Shown here piece by piece: positions 29,601-37,897 of a DNA stretch of 64,000 nucleotides (position 1 is the first letter of the stretch; every line of letters starts with the position of its first letter). Source of the stretch: Flectonema sp. DT1601 (taxonomy: Eukaryota; Euglenozoa; Diplonemea; Diplonemida; Diplonemidae); assembly GCA_964019425.1 (NCBI GenBank), contig OZ025786.1:682001-746000 (forward strand), written 5' to 3'. A program made the translations under genes and the position numbers. The notes under the pieces are model-generated. The model was given only the letters and a program-made list of their open reading frames with translations, was not told where the DNA came from and did not search any database.

Positions 29601-31583
29601 ATCAGTAAGACTGAAGGTCTCTGATAACGATTTACTGAACGTATCAGTTAACGAATAACTATCACTTAAACTATGCGACTCTGATAAACTAAGAGACTCT
29701 GTCTCACTCATACTCAACGTCTCTGAAAACGAAGCAGTAGCAGTTGGTAATGATAATGAAACAGATACAGATTCACTTTCAGAATCTGTAAATGTCAAAG
29801 AATGACTAAAAGTCTGAGTTCCAGTAGGCAATGATAAAGAAACAGTTAAAGATAAACTTAATGATTCACTCTTACTAAGAGACTCAGTAAGTGAAAAGGA
29901 ATCTGACAGTGAAAGAGAATGACTCAAACTGTCACTAATAGAATCTGAAAGAGAAAGACTCTCTGTTTCACTATCCGTCAGAGTCATTGAGTGGGAAGCC
30001 GTGGCTGTAGGCAATGATAAACTTACAGTAATACTATCCGAAAGACTTTCACTCCAAGATGCAGACGCAGTCGGTAACGAGAGACTAACAGTCAATGAAA
30101 AACTGTGTGACTCAGAAAACGATTCCGTTGCAGTTGGCAATGACAACGAAAACGTGTCTGTAAAAGACAAACTATGACTAAAACTACTCGTTCCTGTTGG
30201 AAGAGATAAAGACACAGTAATTGATAAACTCTCACTGAAACTATCACTTATACTTTGAGACCAAGTGGAAGTCGCTGTTGGTAACGACAAACTAACAGTA
30301 AGAGATTCACTACCAGACAGAGAATCAGATAAACTAAAAGAATGAGAAGCAGTATCTGTTGGAAGAGAAAGACTAACCGTAATACTATCACTCTCACTTA
30401 TTGAATCTGATAGTGAATGACTCCACGTCTGACTAGCAGTTGGAAGTGATAACGAAACAGTCAAGGATTCAGAAAACGACTCACTCAAAGAATGAGTATC
30501 AGTCATAGTCATTGTATCTGTTGGAAGTGATAAGCTGACTGTTATCGATGACGAATCAGAATAAGAATCACTTTCCGATTCTGAAGCACTCAGAGAAAGA
30601 CTGCCACTAAAAGTCGTACTCTCAGATAATGAAAGACTGTTCGTTAACGATTCCGAAAGACTTTCTGAAAAAGTCCTACTCGACGTTGGCAGCGACAAAC
30701 TAATAGTTTCAGAATCACTCTCTGATAAACTAATGCTCTCACTGTTTGACGCAGTTGCAGTGTCAGTCGGCAAAGATAAACTCATCGTTAATGACAGTGT
30801 GTCACTATCACTTTCTGAAACACTCTCTGAATATGTTTGAGTGGCAGTCGGCAAGGAAAAACTTATCGTTAATGACAGTGTGTCACTATCACTTTCTGAA
30901 ACACTCTCCGAATCTGTTTGAGTAGCAGTCGGTAAGGATAAGCTCATCGTATCTGACAGAGTGTCACTAACACTTTCTGAACTACTTTCTGAATCTGTTT
31001 GAGTAGCAGTCGGTAAGGATATCGATATCGTTTCACTAAGACTCTCACTAACACTTTCTGAACTACTTTCTGAATCTGTTTGGGTAGCAGTCGGTAAGGA
31101 TATCGATATCGTTTCACTAAGACTCTCACTAAGACTTTCTGAACTACTTTCTGAATCTGTTTGAGTAGCAGTCGGTAAGGATATCGATATCGTTTCACTA
31201 AGACTCTCACTAACACTTTCTGAACTACTTTCTGAATCTGTTTGGGTAGCAGTCGGTAAGGATATCGATATCGTTTCACTAAGACTCTCACTAAGACTTT
31301 CTGAACTACTTTCTGAATCTGTTTGAGTAGCAGTCGGTAAGGATATCGACATCGTTTCACTAAGACTCTCACTAAGACTTTCTGAACTACTTTCTGAATC
31401 TGTTTGAGTAGCAGTCGGTAAGGATATCGACATCGTTTCACTAAGACTCTCACTAAGACTTTCACTCTCACTGTCACTCTCTGAAAACGTCGGAGTTACC
31501 GCATTCACATTCTGAGGTACAAGTATGAACAATAATGTTAAAATAACTATCCTCACTAATCCTCCTGGTGATTCAATAGACAT
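23622..31583 (-). CDS. Giant secreted serine-rich repeat protein (about 2,653 residues)
   Basis: One intronless frame starting at the first ATG, giving a signal peptide (residues 8-29, core RIVILTLLFILVP, likely cut after NVNA). Then come about 2,200 residues of alternating Ser with Glu, Asp, Thr, Leu or Phe, punctuated by SLPTAT-type units. Near the N-terminus nine 27-residue units are almost identical. The C-terminal 350 residues form an ordered, cysteine-containing region: a possible lectin/LamG-like domain (EFQNAEMKEIVPGKFLRF, WYNFDISFG) and a Cys-rich tail. N-glycosylation sequons occur in that domain. I see no C-terminal membrane helix, so it is probably released or held by other contacts. 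The serine stalk should be heavily O-glycosylated or phosphorylated. Roles as a cell coat, adhesin or extracellular matrix protein are plausible but unproven. Confidence 0.88.
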   Translation of the reverse strand: MSIESPGGLVRIVILTLLFILVPQNVNAVTPTFSESDSESESLSESLSETMSISLPTATQTDSESSSESLSESLSETMSISLPTATQTDSESSSESLSESLSETISISLPTATQTDSESSSESVSESLSETISISLPTATQTDSESSSESLSESLSETISISLPTATQTDSESSSESVSESLSETISISLPTATQTDSESSSESVSDTLSDTMSLSLPTATQTDSESVSESDSDTLSLTISFSLPTATQTYSESVSESDSDTLSLTMSLSLPTDTATASNSESISLSESDSETISLSLPTSSRTFSESLSESLTNSLSLSESTTFSGSLSLSASESESDSYSDSSSITVSLSLPTDTMTMTDTHSLSESFSESLTVSLSLPTASQTWSHSLSDSISESDSITVSLSLPTDTASHSFSLSDSLSGSESLTVSLSLPTATSTWSQSISDSFSESLSITVSLSLPTGTSSFSHSLSFTDTFSLSLPTATESFSESHSFSLTVSLSLPTASASWSESLSDSITVSLSLPTATASHSMTLTDSETESLSLSDSISDSLSHSLSLSDSFSLTESLSKSESLSLSLTVSLSLPTGTQTFSHSLTFTDSESESVSVSLSLPTATASFSETLSMSETESLSLSESHSLSDSYSLTDTFSKSLSETFSLTDSYSLTDTDSKTLSNTFSRSGTISISNTFSKTLTSTLSLSLTFSDTGSDTFSLSETFSLTDSYSGSDTFSKTLSKNTFSLTDTFSVSLTFTKSLTDTFSLSLSFSDSLTFSKTLSETFSITESFSVSDSFSKTVSDTYSLTFSISLTDTVSLTKSGKSATYSETVSMTPSTSLSDSDLTESESDTLSKSFSESMSYSKETPSITESFSVSETFSKTLSDSISITDSYSLTDTFSLTPSETSLTVSDTETGSLTKILSVTKSLSGSESYSNSFSASISTKTLTFTPIATDSISNSVAETKTLTISDSKSQTLSESWSQTYSETLTSSLTPSLTSLTGSLSISDSLSDSFSVSKTISKTKSKSVSESYSDSFTKTISLTLLPTASVSLSLSESLSLSFSDSISESHSLTNSYSKTLSKTRSLSVSYSVSTTATKTRSVSYSRSLSFSLTRSTVTRTESYSESDSATRLATESLSQSLSESVSATFTSPTFTLTKSVTKTLTGSDSNSLTVSKTNSLTKSSTASHSYSDTESYSPSETFSLSDTFSFSDSETPSLSDSISLSDTFSLTDTFSKTRSKTRSLTYSYSGTESYSDTGSIGLTETGTDTYSGSSTSSKSKSRTISMSETDSISFSNSETFSFSLTKSMSESKSRNTLSDSISYSESESFSESDSITKSITFSKSLSGSFSESESDLTTSISESFSNSLSWSDSISNSGSLSYSDTGTSVTDSFTFSPSKTLSISLSTFSLSESLSKTKTRSVTTSKTISQSYSQTPSLSYSGTFSSVTASLSWSSSRTKSTTPSLSESESETFSLSKTDSESRSDSYSVSDSETLSRTFSITGSATYSLSDSYSSTRTRSLSKSLTDSLSETFSHSKTYSGTRTLSITESVSLPTFSPTGTFTESLTETLSLSLPTGSQSYSLTFSSSLTVSMSLPTATETSSDSLTMSSTVSLSETVSVSETFSSSLSSSFSQSESFSFSFTASISLTDSFSETVSSTITETLSVSLTESKSISDSISISETVSLSLSDSVSESGSLTTSETLTDSLTTSLSISESISLSETISLSSSASVSLSDSPTITFTLSLLATDSPTFSESLSLSDSLSLSYSTSLSLPSASATFSQTYSLTTSLSLPTETASFTKSYSGTDSYSISVSFSLPTFSQTLWTLSKSISESKTLTFSDSLTVTFSIPTASESFTSLTASNSKSLTEGTRSESSSATYSTFTLSLSFPTATMTFTDSLSISETLTVSLSSSLTLSESVSFTLTLSKSLTNTISESISETLSISVTITETPSGSLTISDTLSETISKTLSESVSVSETISFTQSVTGSLTHSSSGTESATLSDSLSLTDSLSLSSSLSNTDSVSVSLSLPTATATFTHTLTLSETITISVSDSLTDSLTKTISLTKTISLSESISHSMTKTISVTTSISISLSETLSLSESYSLTVSLSLPTATKTFTYSLSSSQSLSESYSSSSSVSQSLTDSLTVSLSLPTQSATDTETLSLSLPTRTESFSKTFSFSETHTYTITDSLSLPTATATWSLSLPTATRTFTYSLSLPTSSETFSETKSLTVNTGSVTPTFSLSLGTSSFTETLSLGTDTASSTISISVPTDSSSLSSTKTDTLSGTSVTESITTSISLPTISGSLVASTVSKSISLSIPTLTSSLSLSYSSISTSMSKTLTNSYSLSNSISFSDSFTQSVCELQQSSDIPSEVLYDALNPQTVFQDLFDWRAIGWSGHSFALIDGNPALEFQNAEMKEIVPGKFLRFRVRKTELSGEVRIVLHFDPTFNITSNSSVGSNLTIEGTTVWRVSCFEQIGSVSSQISILPNVWYNFDISFGNQTTPLVWINNQPISLCSECLLQSQGLSGIQLLTSSSAAYFDSLTVCKDVRCSQLSHSQCRFNGFCKGFICPSDSYLSPETYTCINTPLYMEGGVSGYDFCQLGAYGDSCMERIVCSDVVRTLKYDIKCDSVDTETCTACVGGGTDRECIFRRQFWDL
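30730..31470 (-). repeat. 81-bp tandem repeat in the serine-rich gene, about nine copies
   Basis: The unit encodes 27 residues ending SLPTATQTDSES. Several central copies differ by only one to a few bases (for example ATCGACATC against ATCGATATC), while outer copies drift. That is the pattern of recent unequal exchange or gene conversion. The phase is kept because the unit is a multiple of three. Confidence 0.9.
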
Positions 31584-31674
31584 TTCTGAAGTAGACCTGT
31601 GAATGGATGAATGTGAAAACAACCTACTAATCAAAGCACAAACATCTATAAGAAATCTAAAGATACAATATCAG

Positions 31675-32610
31675 TTACCCCTCACTCAAAGAAGCAAGTG
31701 ATTTATGACGTTTGTAATCACCAGAAACAATATTAAATAATTTCGAAAATTTCGACATAATCATAACAGGAATCATTCCAAACAACAACGACACAATTCC
31801 ATAATAAGAAAATCCAGGACGATGAGCTGAAACAAGAGCTGCAGCAATATCTGAACAGCTCGGTGCTATTAGTGATAGCATTCTATAAAGATTAAGCGAC
31901 ACACGAAGATCGTAAGGATGAATTGATTTTATCAAAGAAACAGTAACACCCTCTTGAAATAGTTCTCCGCTAACAGACTGAACAAAAGCTTCAACTGAAG
32001 AAGAAGCCGCATGCATGAATGAACCACACGGATATGCAATTGTAAAAGGAGAATATAATATAACTCTACCAGTCTTCTTATTTAGTATCCATTCTTTTGA
32101 GAATGACGCGATCAACTCCATTGGAAATGATACGAATTTAGAATAAGACGTTACAATATTTGATGGTAGTCTTGATACCAATCCACTTATTGGATAGCAC
32201 TCACATAATACGACTACTCTGATGTCAACTTTACCAGATGGTAACACTACACAATATCGAGTAATTGCTTCTCTTATTCGTACAATAGAATACTCGGAGG
32301 TGATGTCAACAGGGATAGCCTTTACTGTAGCCGTTGGATGTTTTAATCTAATCTCTGCTGCGGTTGTTACTAATACGTCGCTGTTAGAGTCAACCAAGAA
32401 TAGGTTCATTCCCTTTTCAGCTAATTCTAAACCCACAGCTCTTCCAACTCCATCCATAGCTCCAATAACAAGCGCGTATCTGTTGTTATATTCAGAAAAC
32501 TTTCTCACATCACTCTCTTTCCACATGACATCATTCAGTACTCTAAACGCAAAACTAACTAGAGATACGAACAACAACCCTAATATTAATATTATCCAAT
32601 AACTCCACAT
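31675..32610 (-). CDS. Membrane-anchored SDR protein of the 3-ketoacyl-CoA reductase/HSD17B12 type, active site lost
   Basis: A 311-residue product with an N-terminal membrane helix (residues 3-24), then a Rossmann start YALVIGAMDGVGRAVGLELAEKG resembling the WAVVTGATDGIG region of very-long-chain 3-ketoacyl-CoA reductases. A second hydrophobic stretch lies near 269-288. Catalytic features are missing: the YxxxK pair falls at M199 and S203 (FMHAASSSVEAF), the T of the TGxxxGxG loop is Ile49, and the NNxG strand reads LCECYP. Ser187 may align with the catalytic serine. It is likely an ER membrane SDR relative without reductase activity, perhaps a structural partner. An alternative is a very divergent enzyme with relocated residues. 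Confidence 0.75.
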   Translation of the reverse strand: MWSYWIILILGLLFVSLVSFAFRVLNDVMWKESDVRKFSEYNNRYALVIGAMDGVGRAVGLELAEKGMNLFLVDSNSDVLVTTAAEIRLKHPTATVKAIPVDITSEYSIVRIREAITRYCVVLPSGKVDIRVVVLCECYPISGLVSRLPSNIVTSYSKFVSFPMELIASFSKEWILNKKTGRVILYSPFTIAYPCGSFMHAASSSVEAFVQSVSGELFQEGVTVSLIKSIHPYDLRVSLNLYRMLSLIAPSCSDIAAALVSAHRPGFSYYGIVSLLFGMIPVMIMSKFSKLFNIVSGDYKRHKSLASLSEG

Positions 32611-32939
32611 TTATGTTACTAGGACGGAGATAGAGAGAGAGAGAGTGATAAAAACATCGTAAAAAGAATTACACAATTTATTTAAACTTTTTAAAATAGA
32701 ACTTAAGAATAAGGCACTCAAAAAAAAAAAGGGTGCGGGTAACTGACAAACTTAAACTAAATAACTAAGCCAACAAGCAAAATAAAACAAAGGCAAAACA
32801 ACAGACCACGACTTTTCGATTCGTCCCTACTATTCCACAATAAGTTATAGCAGTGTAACTATGAAAAAAAAAAACAGGAAATTTAAAAAAAAAAAAAAAA
32901 AAAAAAACGAAGCATGAAGCATGAATAATAGGGGACTGG
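32611..32939. other. Intergenic, about 330 bp
   Basis: Holds a short AGAG repeat just upstream of the SDR start and A-runs near 32720, 32863 and 32887-32907. No gene seen. Confidence 0.5.
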
Positions 32940-33911
32940 TTATGTTGAAGTGCTTGAACGCTTTTCCAGATATACTTTTCGAACGAGTTCTAATTTAGCA
33001 GAGAGTTCGTTAGCAAGATGAAGAAGTTCATTAGCAGGCATAACTATCTTAATATGATCATCTGAAGGTACCAGTAGAGGCATCAAAGCAGGAGATGAAC
33101 GAGGAGGTTCCTTCGGAACAGTTGACTGAATATCAGAAACGAAATCTGTGTTTCCAAGACATGCGAAGCGCTCTTCTCGAGAATCTTGCGCCAGTTGGAG
33201 TTCTACTCGAGTGAGAGCTTGGAGTTTTGATATTTCATTAGCAGATCTTTGTCTTTCGAGTTCCCGTATTCGATCACGTTCCTGGTCGTCTTTCGCTCTG
33301 AGGTCGCGTTCTTCTCTTTTCCGCTCACGTTCAGCAGTGCGAGCAGCGCGTTCTTTTTCTCGTCGAAGACGTTGCGTTTCAATATCTTTGAAGAGCTCAT
33401 CACGAAGTGTACGATCCTCAGCAGCTCTCTCAGTACGTTTTGATAATTCACTTAAGAGGGCAGCCTTACTAGTTGTATAAGAACTAAATATACCTGTAGC
33501 TGTTGGTACTGATCCCAGTGAAGGAAGAGTATACTTTCTCTGTTTACGAGAACGCTCTGCGTCACGTCGAATCATGGCTTCGATATCTGCTCTCTCTGCT
33601 TGTGTCATTGTATAACCTGATACATTCTCTCCTGTTTTCTTTGCCTGTTGACGAGCCTGGTTTATTTTTTCTTTTGAATCTTCCTTACATTGTTGAATTG
33701 CAATCTTCGCCTCTCTGAAATCGTATTTCTGCCTCGCATCTGAATCAGATAAGATAGCGTACGCTGCGGCTAACTTTTTGAAATCCGCCTCCCCTCCAGG
33801 ATTCCTATCTGGGTGTTTCTCTTTAGCTGCAGTCCTGTAGGCCTTCTTGACGTCTGACAATGAAGCATGTCGTGTGACTCCTAATACTGAGTAGTGGTCT
33901 TGTTGGTGCAT
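32940..33911 (-). CDS. Type III J-domain protein with charged coiled coil
   Basis: A 323-residue product. Residues 5-66 are a canonical J domain (HYSVLGVTRHASLSDVKKAY, then HPD at 33-35 and YDFREAK), so Hsp70 stimulation is expected. From about 150 to 260 a long Arg/Glu/Lys-rich helix (TERERKREERDLRAKDDQE) is probably a coiled coil. The C-terminal 60 residues look like a short ordered helical region. There is no zinc-finger, Gly/Phe or signal region, so this is a class C (DNAJC) co-chaperone, cytosolic or nuclear. Specific orthology is not clear; spliceosomal DNAJC8/17-like proteins share the J plus charged-helix plan. No introns. Confidence 0.88.
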   Translation of the reverse strand: MHQQDHYSVLGVTRHASLSDVKKAYRTAAKEKHPDRNPGGEADFKKLAAAYAILSDSDARQKYDFREAKIAIQQCKEDSKEKINQARQQAKKTGENVSGYTMTQAERADIEAMIRRDAERSRKQRKYTLPSLGSVPTATGIFSSYTTSKAALLSELSKRTERAAEDRTLRDELFKDIETQRLRREKERAARTAERERKREERDLRAKDDQERDRIRELERQRSANEISKLQALTRVELQLAQDSREERFACLGNTDFVSDIQSTVPKEPPRSSPALMPLLVPSDDHIKIVMPANELLHLANELSAKLELVRKVYLEKRSSTST

Positions 33912-34548
33912 TCTGTTGATTCATTTCTGAGGTAAGAGAGGAGGTAAGATAGTATCCAACAATGAGGTGTTCGTAAGAAATTATTAACGCATTCTACTAG
34001 TGTCGGGTGAACCTGTTAAGTATAATTGAAAACATTATTCATATTCAAATCAAAAACAAAAATAACACTTTAAGAGGTTTGCAAAGGAGTCTGGTGGGAC
34101 GCTTTTACTTACTTCACGTAGGCCGATAAAAGGCTTTTTCATTCAATTCTTTACGGAAAAAATACGTCAGAACTTTCGAGCATTTGACGTAGCACTTATG
34201 AAACACAAATATAAAGTATTGTATCACTATTTAGTTTTTCAAGTTAAAGGACAAGAAGAGTTGTGGGTTATTCAACTTTCAAGTAGTCCATCTACCATAA
34301 CAAATTAATCTTCTTCATTGCAGTAAGAGACTTACCAATGGGATCGGTTGTGATTGACTTGCGACATTCAAATAGTCTTTTCATTGTGTATTATTATTTT
34401 TATTAATTCATTCTTTTGGAACTGTTGGTGGTACAACTGGGCGAATGGTAACGTCGAAGGGATGACAAACATCATATCGCAATGCTGCCCCAGGGAGTTT
34501 TCCAGTTACTGGGATTTGAGGTTATTAGTAGGGCGGGAAATGGTTATT
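33912..34548. other. Intergenic, about 637 bp
   Basis: Spacer of moderate AT content without long homopolymers. A short plus-strand frame at 34354-34560 has no credible features. Nothing else seen. Confidence 0.5.
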
Positions 34549-36162
34549 CTACATTCTTGAAACACCTGAGATACCTCCGGAGCGGATTTCGTTGTTGTAG
34601 ATAACCGACAGACAGAATCCTAGAACTTCTCTGGTGTCTCTTGGGTCAATAATTCCATCATCGAGACACTTTGAAGTAGTGTAGTAAACATCAATTGTCT
34701 TCTCAACATCCTTCGCGAACTTCTGCTTCTGCATGTCGAGCATCTTTTCAGCCTTAGCAAGTTGAGCAGGAGGAAGTCCCTTCAATCCTTTTCTTGCTAC
34801 TTCATCAAGGACTCCAGACAGTTGTTCTGGTCCCATGACACCACACTTACTACAAGGCCATGAGAATAAGAATCTTGGACTATAAGATCTACCACACATT
34901 GCATAGTTTCCTGCTCCGTAACTCGCTCCAACAAGAATAGAAATCAAAGGAACAACACTGTTAGAGACGGCGTTGATTAAGAGTGAACCGTGCTTAATAA
35001 TCCCTTCCTGTTCACTCTCAGTACCAACCATGAAACCAGTGATATTATGCAAAAAGATGATTGGAGTCCCTTCACGGTTACAGCGATGAATGAACTGAGT
35101 TGCTTTCTGTGTTGAGTCAGGCATGAGGACACCATTGTTGGCAAGGAATCCAACAGGGAATCCGTGGATTTTAGAAAATGCGCAGATTGTTGTCTTTCCG
35201 TACTCCGCTTTGAAGAATGTGATACGAGAACCGTCGACGATACGGGCGATGACCTCACTAATGTCGAAAGGCTTTTTGATATCACCCGAAAAGATACCTA
35301 ACAGTTCCTCAGAGTCATATGCAGGAGGTTCTACTTCTCCTAAGTGAGCAACTGGGTAAGGATGTCCCTTTGATCTGTGTTGCGACACAACCAGTTCTCT
35401 TGCGATACGAATAGCTTGTCTTTCATCTTCAGCAATGAAATCAGAAACTCCCGACTTCACTGAGTGCATTAGAGCTCCTCCAAGTTGCTCTGATGTAGCG
35501 ATCTCACCAGTTGCCATTTTAACTAATGGAGGTCCTCCTAAGAAGACTTGAGCTTTGTCTTTTACTAAAATAGAGTAGTCAGACATACCAGGTTGGTATG
35601 CTCCACCAGCAGTTGAAGAACCGAAAACGACAGTAATTGTGGTGCAACCACTTTCTGACATTTTCGCCAAATTGTAAAAATTCTTTCCACCATTGTGAAA
35701 GACTCTTTCTTGTTGTGTCAAGTCAGCACCTCCTGACTGAGTCAGGGAGATGAGTGGAAGTCTGTTTTGAAGAATGATTTCAGCATTTCTGATGTTTTTA
35801 ATTACAGCCATTTCATTACTAGTACCTCCCTTGACTGTCGGAACGCTTCCCCCGACCATTACTTCAACACCGTTAACGAGACCAATACCACAGCAACCAG
35901 TGTATGGGCAATCTGACATTCCATATCCTGCCAGAGGCATGAGTTCTAAGAAAGGACTGTCTTCATCCAACAACAGGTTCAACCTCTCTCTGAAAGTTAA
36001 TTGACCTCTTGACTTGTGTCTCTTAATAGATTTCTCTTTCCCTTCGCTGCAATGCTTTTTTAATGTCAAACCCAGCTCATCAATTAGTTTAAGCATACAA
36101 GCATAGTTAGCCTTGTAGGTATCACTACCAGTGTCTAGATCAGAGCGAAAGACTGAAGCCAT
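34549..36162 (-). CDS. MCCC2: Biotin-dependent acyl-CoA carboxylase beta subunit, methylcrotonoyl-CoA carboxylase type
   Basis: A 537-residue carboxyltransferase. The crotonase-fold halves are both intact: FGSSTAGGAYQPGMSDYSI and GPPLVKMATGEIATSEQLGG in the N half, then NITGFMVGTESEQEGIIKHG and GASYGAGNYAMCGRSYSPRF in the C half. Together they match the MCC beta subunit of leucine breakdown better than propionyl-CoA carboxylase. It transfers CO2 from biotin on the alpha subunit, which is not in this window. The product begins at the enzyme core (MASVFRSDLDTGSD), lacking the presequence of mitochondrial MCC beta. It ends GVSRM; SRM fits a peroxisomal PTS1, although human MCC beta also ends in RM (FRM). 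An unseen 5' exon could still supply a presequence. Confidence 0.88.
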   Translation of the reverse strand: MASVFRSDLDTGSDTYKANYACMLKLIDELGLTLKKHCSEGKEKSIKRHKSRGQLTFRERLNLLLDEDSPFLELMPLAGYGMSDCPYTGCCGIGLVNGVEVMVGGSVPTVKGGTSNEMAVIKNIRNAEIILQNRLPLISLTQSGGADLTQQERVFHNGGKNFYNLAKMSESGCTTITVVFGSSTAGGAYQPGMSDYSILVKDKAQVFLGGPPLVKMATGEIATSEQLGGALMHSVKSGVSDFIAEDERQAIRIARELVVSQHRSKGHPYPVAHLGEVEPPAYDSEELLGIFSGDIKKPFDISEVIARIVDGSRITFFKAEYGKTTICAFSKIHGFPVGFLANNGVLMPDSTQKATQFIHRCNREGTPIIFLHNITGFMVGTESEQEGIIKHGSLLINAVSNSVVPLISILVGASYGAGNYAMCGRSYSPRFLFSWPCSKCGVMGPEQLSGVLDEVARKGLKGLPPAQLAKAEKMLDMQKQKFAKDVEKTIDVYYTTSKCLDDGIIDPRDTREVLGFCLSVIYNNEIRSGGISGVSRM

Positions 36163-36625
36163 GTTGTAGTGAATGGCGCTAATGAAAATAATAATTACTG
36201 TACTTTCGCTATACTGTCGTTACTATGACTACACTCATCCAGACTTCGTTTATGTTTTACTGTGAGAAAGACGATTGATAACTAAATAAGATAATTCCAA
36301 CGTATCGCTTTTGTCCTAATCACCAATAGGCAGACGGACCACACTTCCATTTTGCCAAGAAAATGATTTATTCCTGACCGTAGCTAAGGCCACGAGGAGT
36401 GCAAGGATACAAGGAAATAAATCCACACCTTCCGTTTCAATGACGAAGATGACACAGCAAACTCTTCTGAACTGACGGCAGGATGGCAAGAGAACAATGG
36501 AAATCGTCCCACCGACAGTCATACCGCCATAAAGTTACACCTTCTTTGAATAATTAATCGATTGACAGTCTTCTCTTGTAGTGACTCCTTGTACAGTTTA
36601 TTAACCGCAGTTGGGATGGTGTCCT
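36163..36625. other. Intergenic, 463 bp, with a weak small frame
   Basis: A 68-codon minus-strand frame (36316-36522) starts with ATG and includes a hydrophobic stretch (DLFPCILALLVALATV). It is not recognisable and its reality is doubtful. Otherwise unremarkable spacer. Confidence 0.35.
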
Positions 36626-37255
36626 TCATCTGTCCCAATCTCGTTCTCTTTCTCGATCGCTTCTGTCGTTTCTATCGTTTCGGTCTAACCTGTCTCTTCG
36701 TTTTGAATCAAAGGTATCGAATCTTCCTCTTCTGTCTTGTTGTTGTTGTTGTTGTTGTTGCTGCTGTTGTTGCTGTTTTGGAAAAACAGGTTTCGGTTTT
36801 GATGTAGGTTCAGGAGTGTAATCCATAGCAATCGGTGGTTTAGCTGCTGCACGAACATCTTTTATAGCTGAAGACATTGTTTGTGAGATATTTTGAAGAG
36901 CGAGGTCAGTCGAAGACTGAGCAGTCCTCAGCTCTACCAACTCCCTATTAAGACTTAATATCAATCCCTTTAACTGTTTTACTTCATCAATTGCTCTGCT
37001 ATGCATTTGAACTAACTGACGAACTACTTCTGTTTGATTATTATCATTGTGGGTTTGGTTTAAAGGAGGAGGTGGTGAACTTACTATGGGTTGTACCGGC
37101 ATCCCTCCTCCTCCAGCATACACAACTGCTCCTAACAAACCTGCTGATGGTTGGTTGTATATCTGTTTTTTCATATCGTAATCCTGTTCGTTTCCTTTGC
37201 TTCCTTTGTATGCTCCTTTCCCTCCGCCGTCATATTTTCCTTTCTTCCCTCCCAT
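36626..37255 (-). CDS. Small low-complexity protein: Gly/Lys head, helical centre, polyQ and Arg-Asp tail
   Basis: A 209-residue product from the ATG at 37255; upstream sequence in frame is non-coding in character. The order is a GGKKGKYDGGGKGAYKG head, a Pro-rich link (PPPP), a central amphipathic helix (about residues 75-140, VRQLVQMHSRAIDEVKQLKG and following), a run of about 13 glutamines, and an Arg/Asp-repeat tail (RDRLDRNDRNDRSDRE). RD/RE-rich tails and Gly/Lys heads are common in RNA-binding and condensate-forming nuclear proteins, so a role in RNA processing is possible but not shown. I do not recognise a family. The polyQ run mixes CAA and CAG codons. Confidence 0.75.
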   Translation of the reverse strand: MGGKKGKYDGGGKGAYKGSKGNEQDYDMKKQIYNQPSAGLLGAVVYAGGGGMPVQPIVSSPPPPLNQTHNDNNQTEVVRQLVQMHSRAIDEVKQLKGLILSLNRELVELRTAQSSTDLALQNISQTMSSAIKDVRAAAKPPIAMDYTPEPTSKPKPVFPKQQQQQQQQQQQQQDRRGRFDTFDSKRRDRLDRNDRNDRSDRERERDWDR

Positions 37256-37897
37256 GATCTGATAATTGAATTTATTATAAAAAATATATATAAATCGCAT
37301 AAAGTTATACGTGATCCATGTCGTTGTCCTTCGCCTGTTAAAATGATAAGAGTAGTCACTTTGTGTACCTACAGATATATCATTTCAACTCTATTCCAAA
37401 AAAAAAAAAAAAAAAAATGCAAAAGATTTCTACAACTAAAAGAAAAAAAAAGAAAATGTTTTCTTTTCTCTCACTCTCTGATAGAGGTTCTAACGCTCGT
37501 CGTATCTAAACAGGCCAGCAATAAATATAAAGAAACTTCTTTTGATTGTCTCGTATTGATTAGCTCTCATGCAGGACATACTTTAGAACCTGATTTATGT
37601 AGTGAACCACAATCGATGTGTGGTGTACGAACCTCTAAGGCATGGCTCGCTCTTTATTAAGGGGGAACCAAAGAATAATTTTAAAAAAAAAAAAGAAAGA
37701 ATGAAAAATAAAATCTCCAAACAAATGACAAATGACAGTCAAAGGGACTCTAAAAGACGGAAAGGGGATCTTGGGTTGGTTTTTTTTAATTTTTTTTTTA
37801 TGTTCTTCTTTTGTATTAACCATCTCTTCTGTGTAGACGTTATCACATTCACAATAACAAAAGACCTCCTTAAAAAGATAATATTTTGCATTTTTCA
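37256..37897. other. Intergenic, about 640 bp
   Basis: Holds A-runs near 37399-37417 and 37681-37692, and T-runs near 37780-37800. No gene seen. Confidence 0.5.

Noticed and set aside
30944-31477. 177-codon Val/Leu/Arg repeat frame on the minus strand
   Set aside because: A shifted frame of the 81-bp array; the array length is a multiple of three so all frames stay open.
36316-36522. 68-codon minus-strand frame with a hydrophobic stretch
   Set aside because: Could be a small membrane protein, but no family resemblance and no supporting signal; kept only as a note in the spacer entry.
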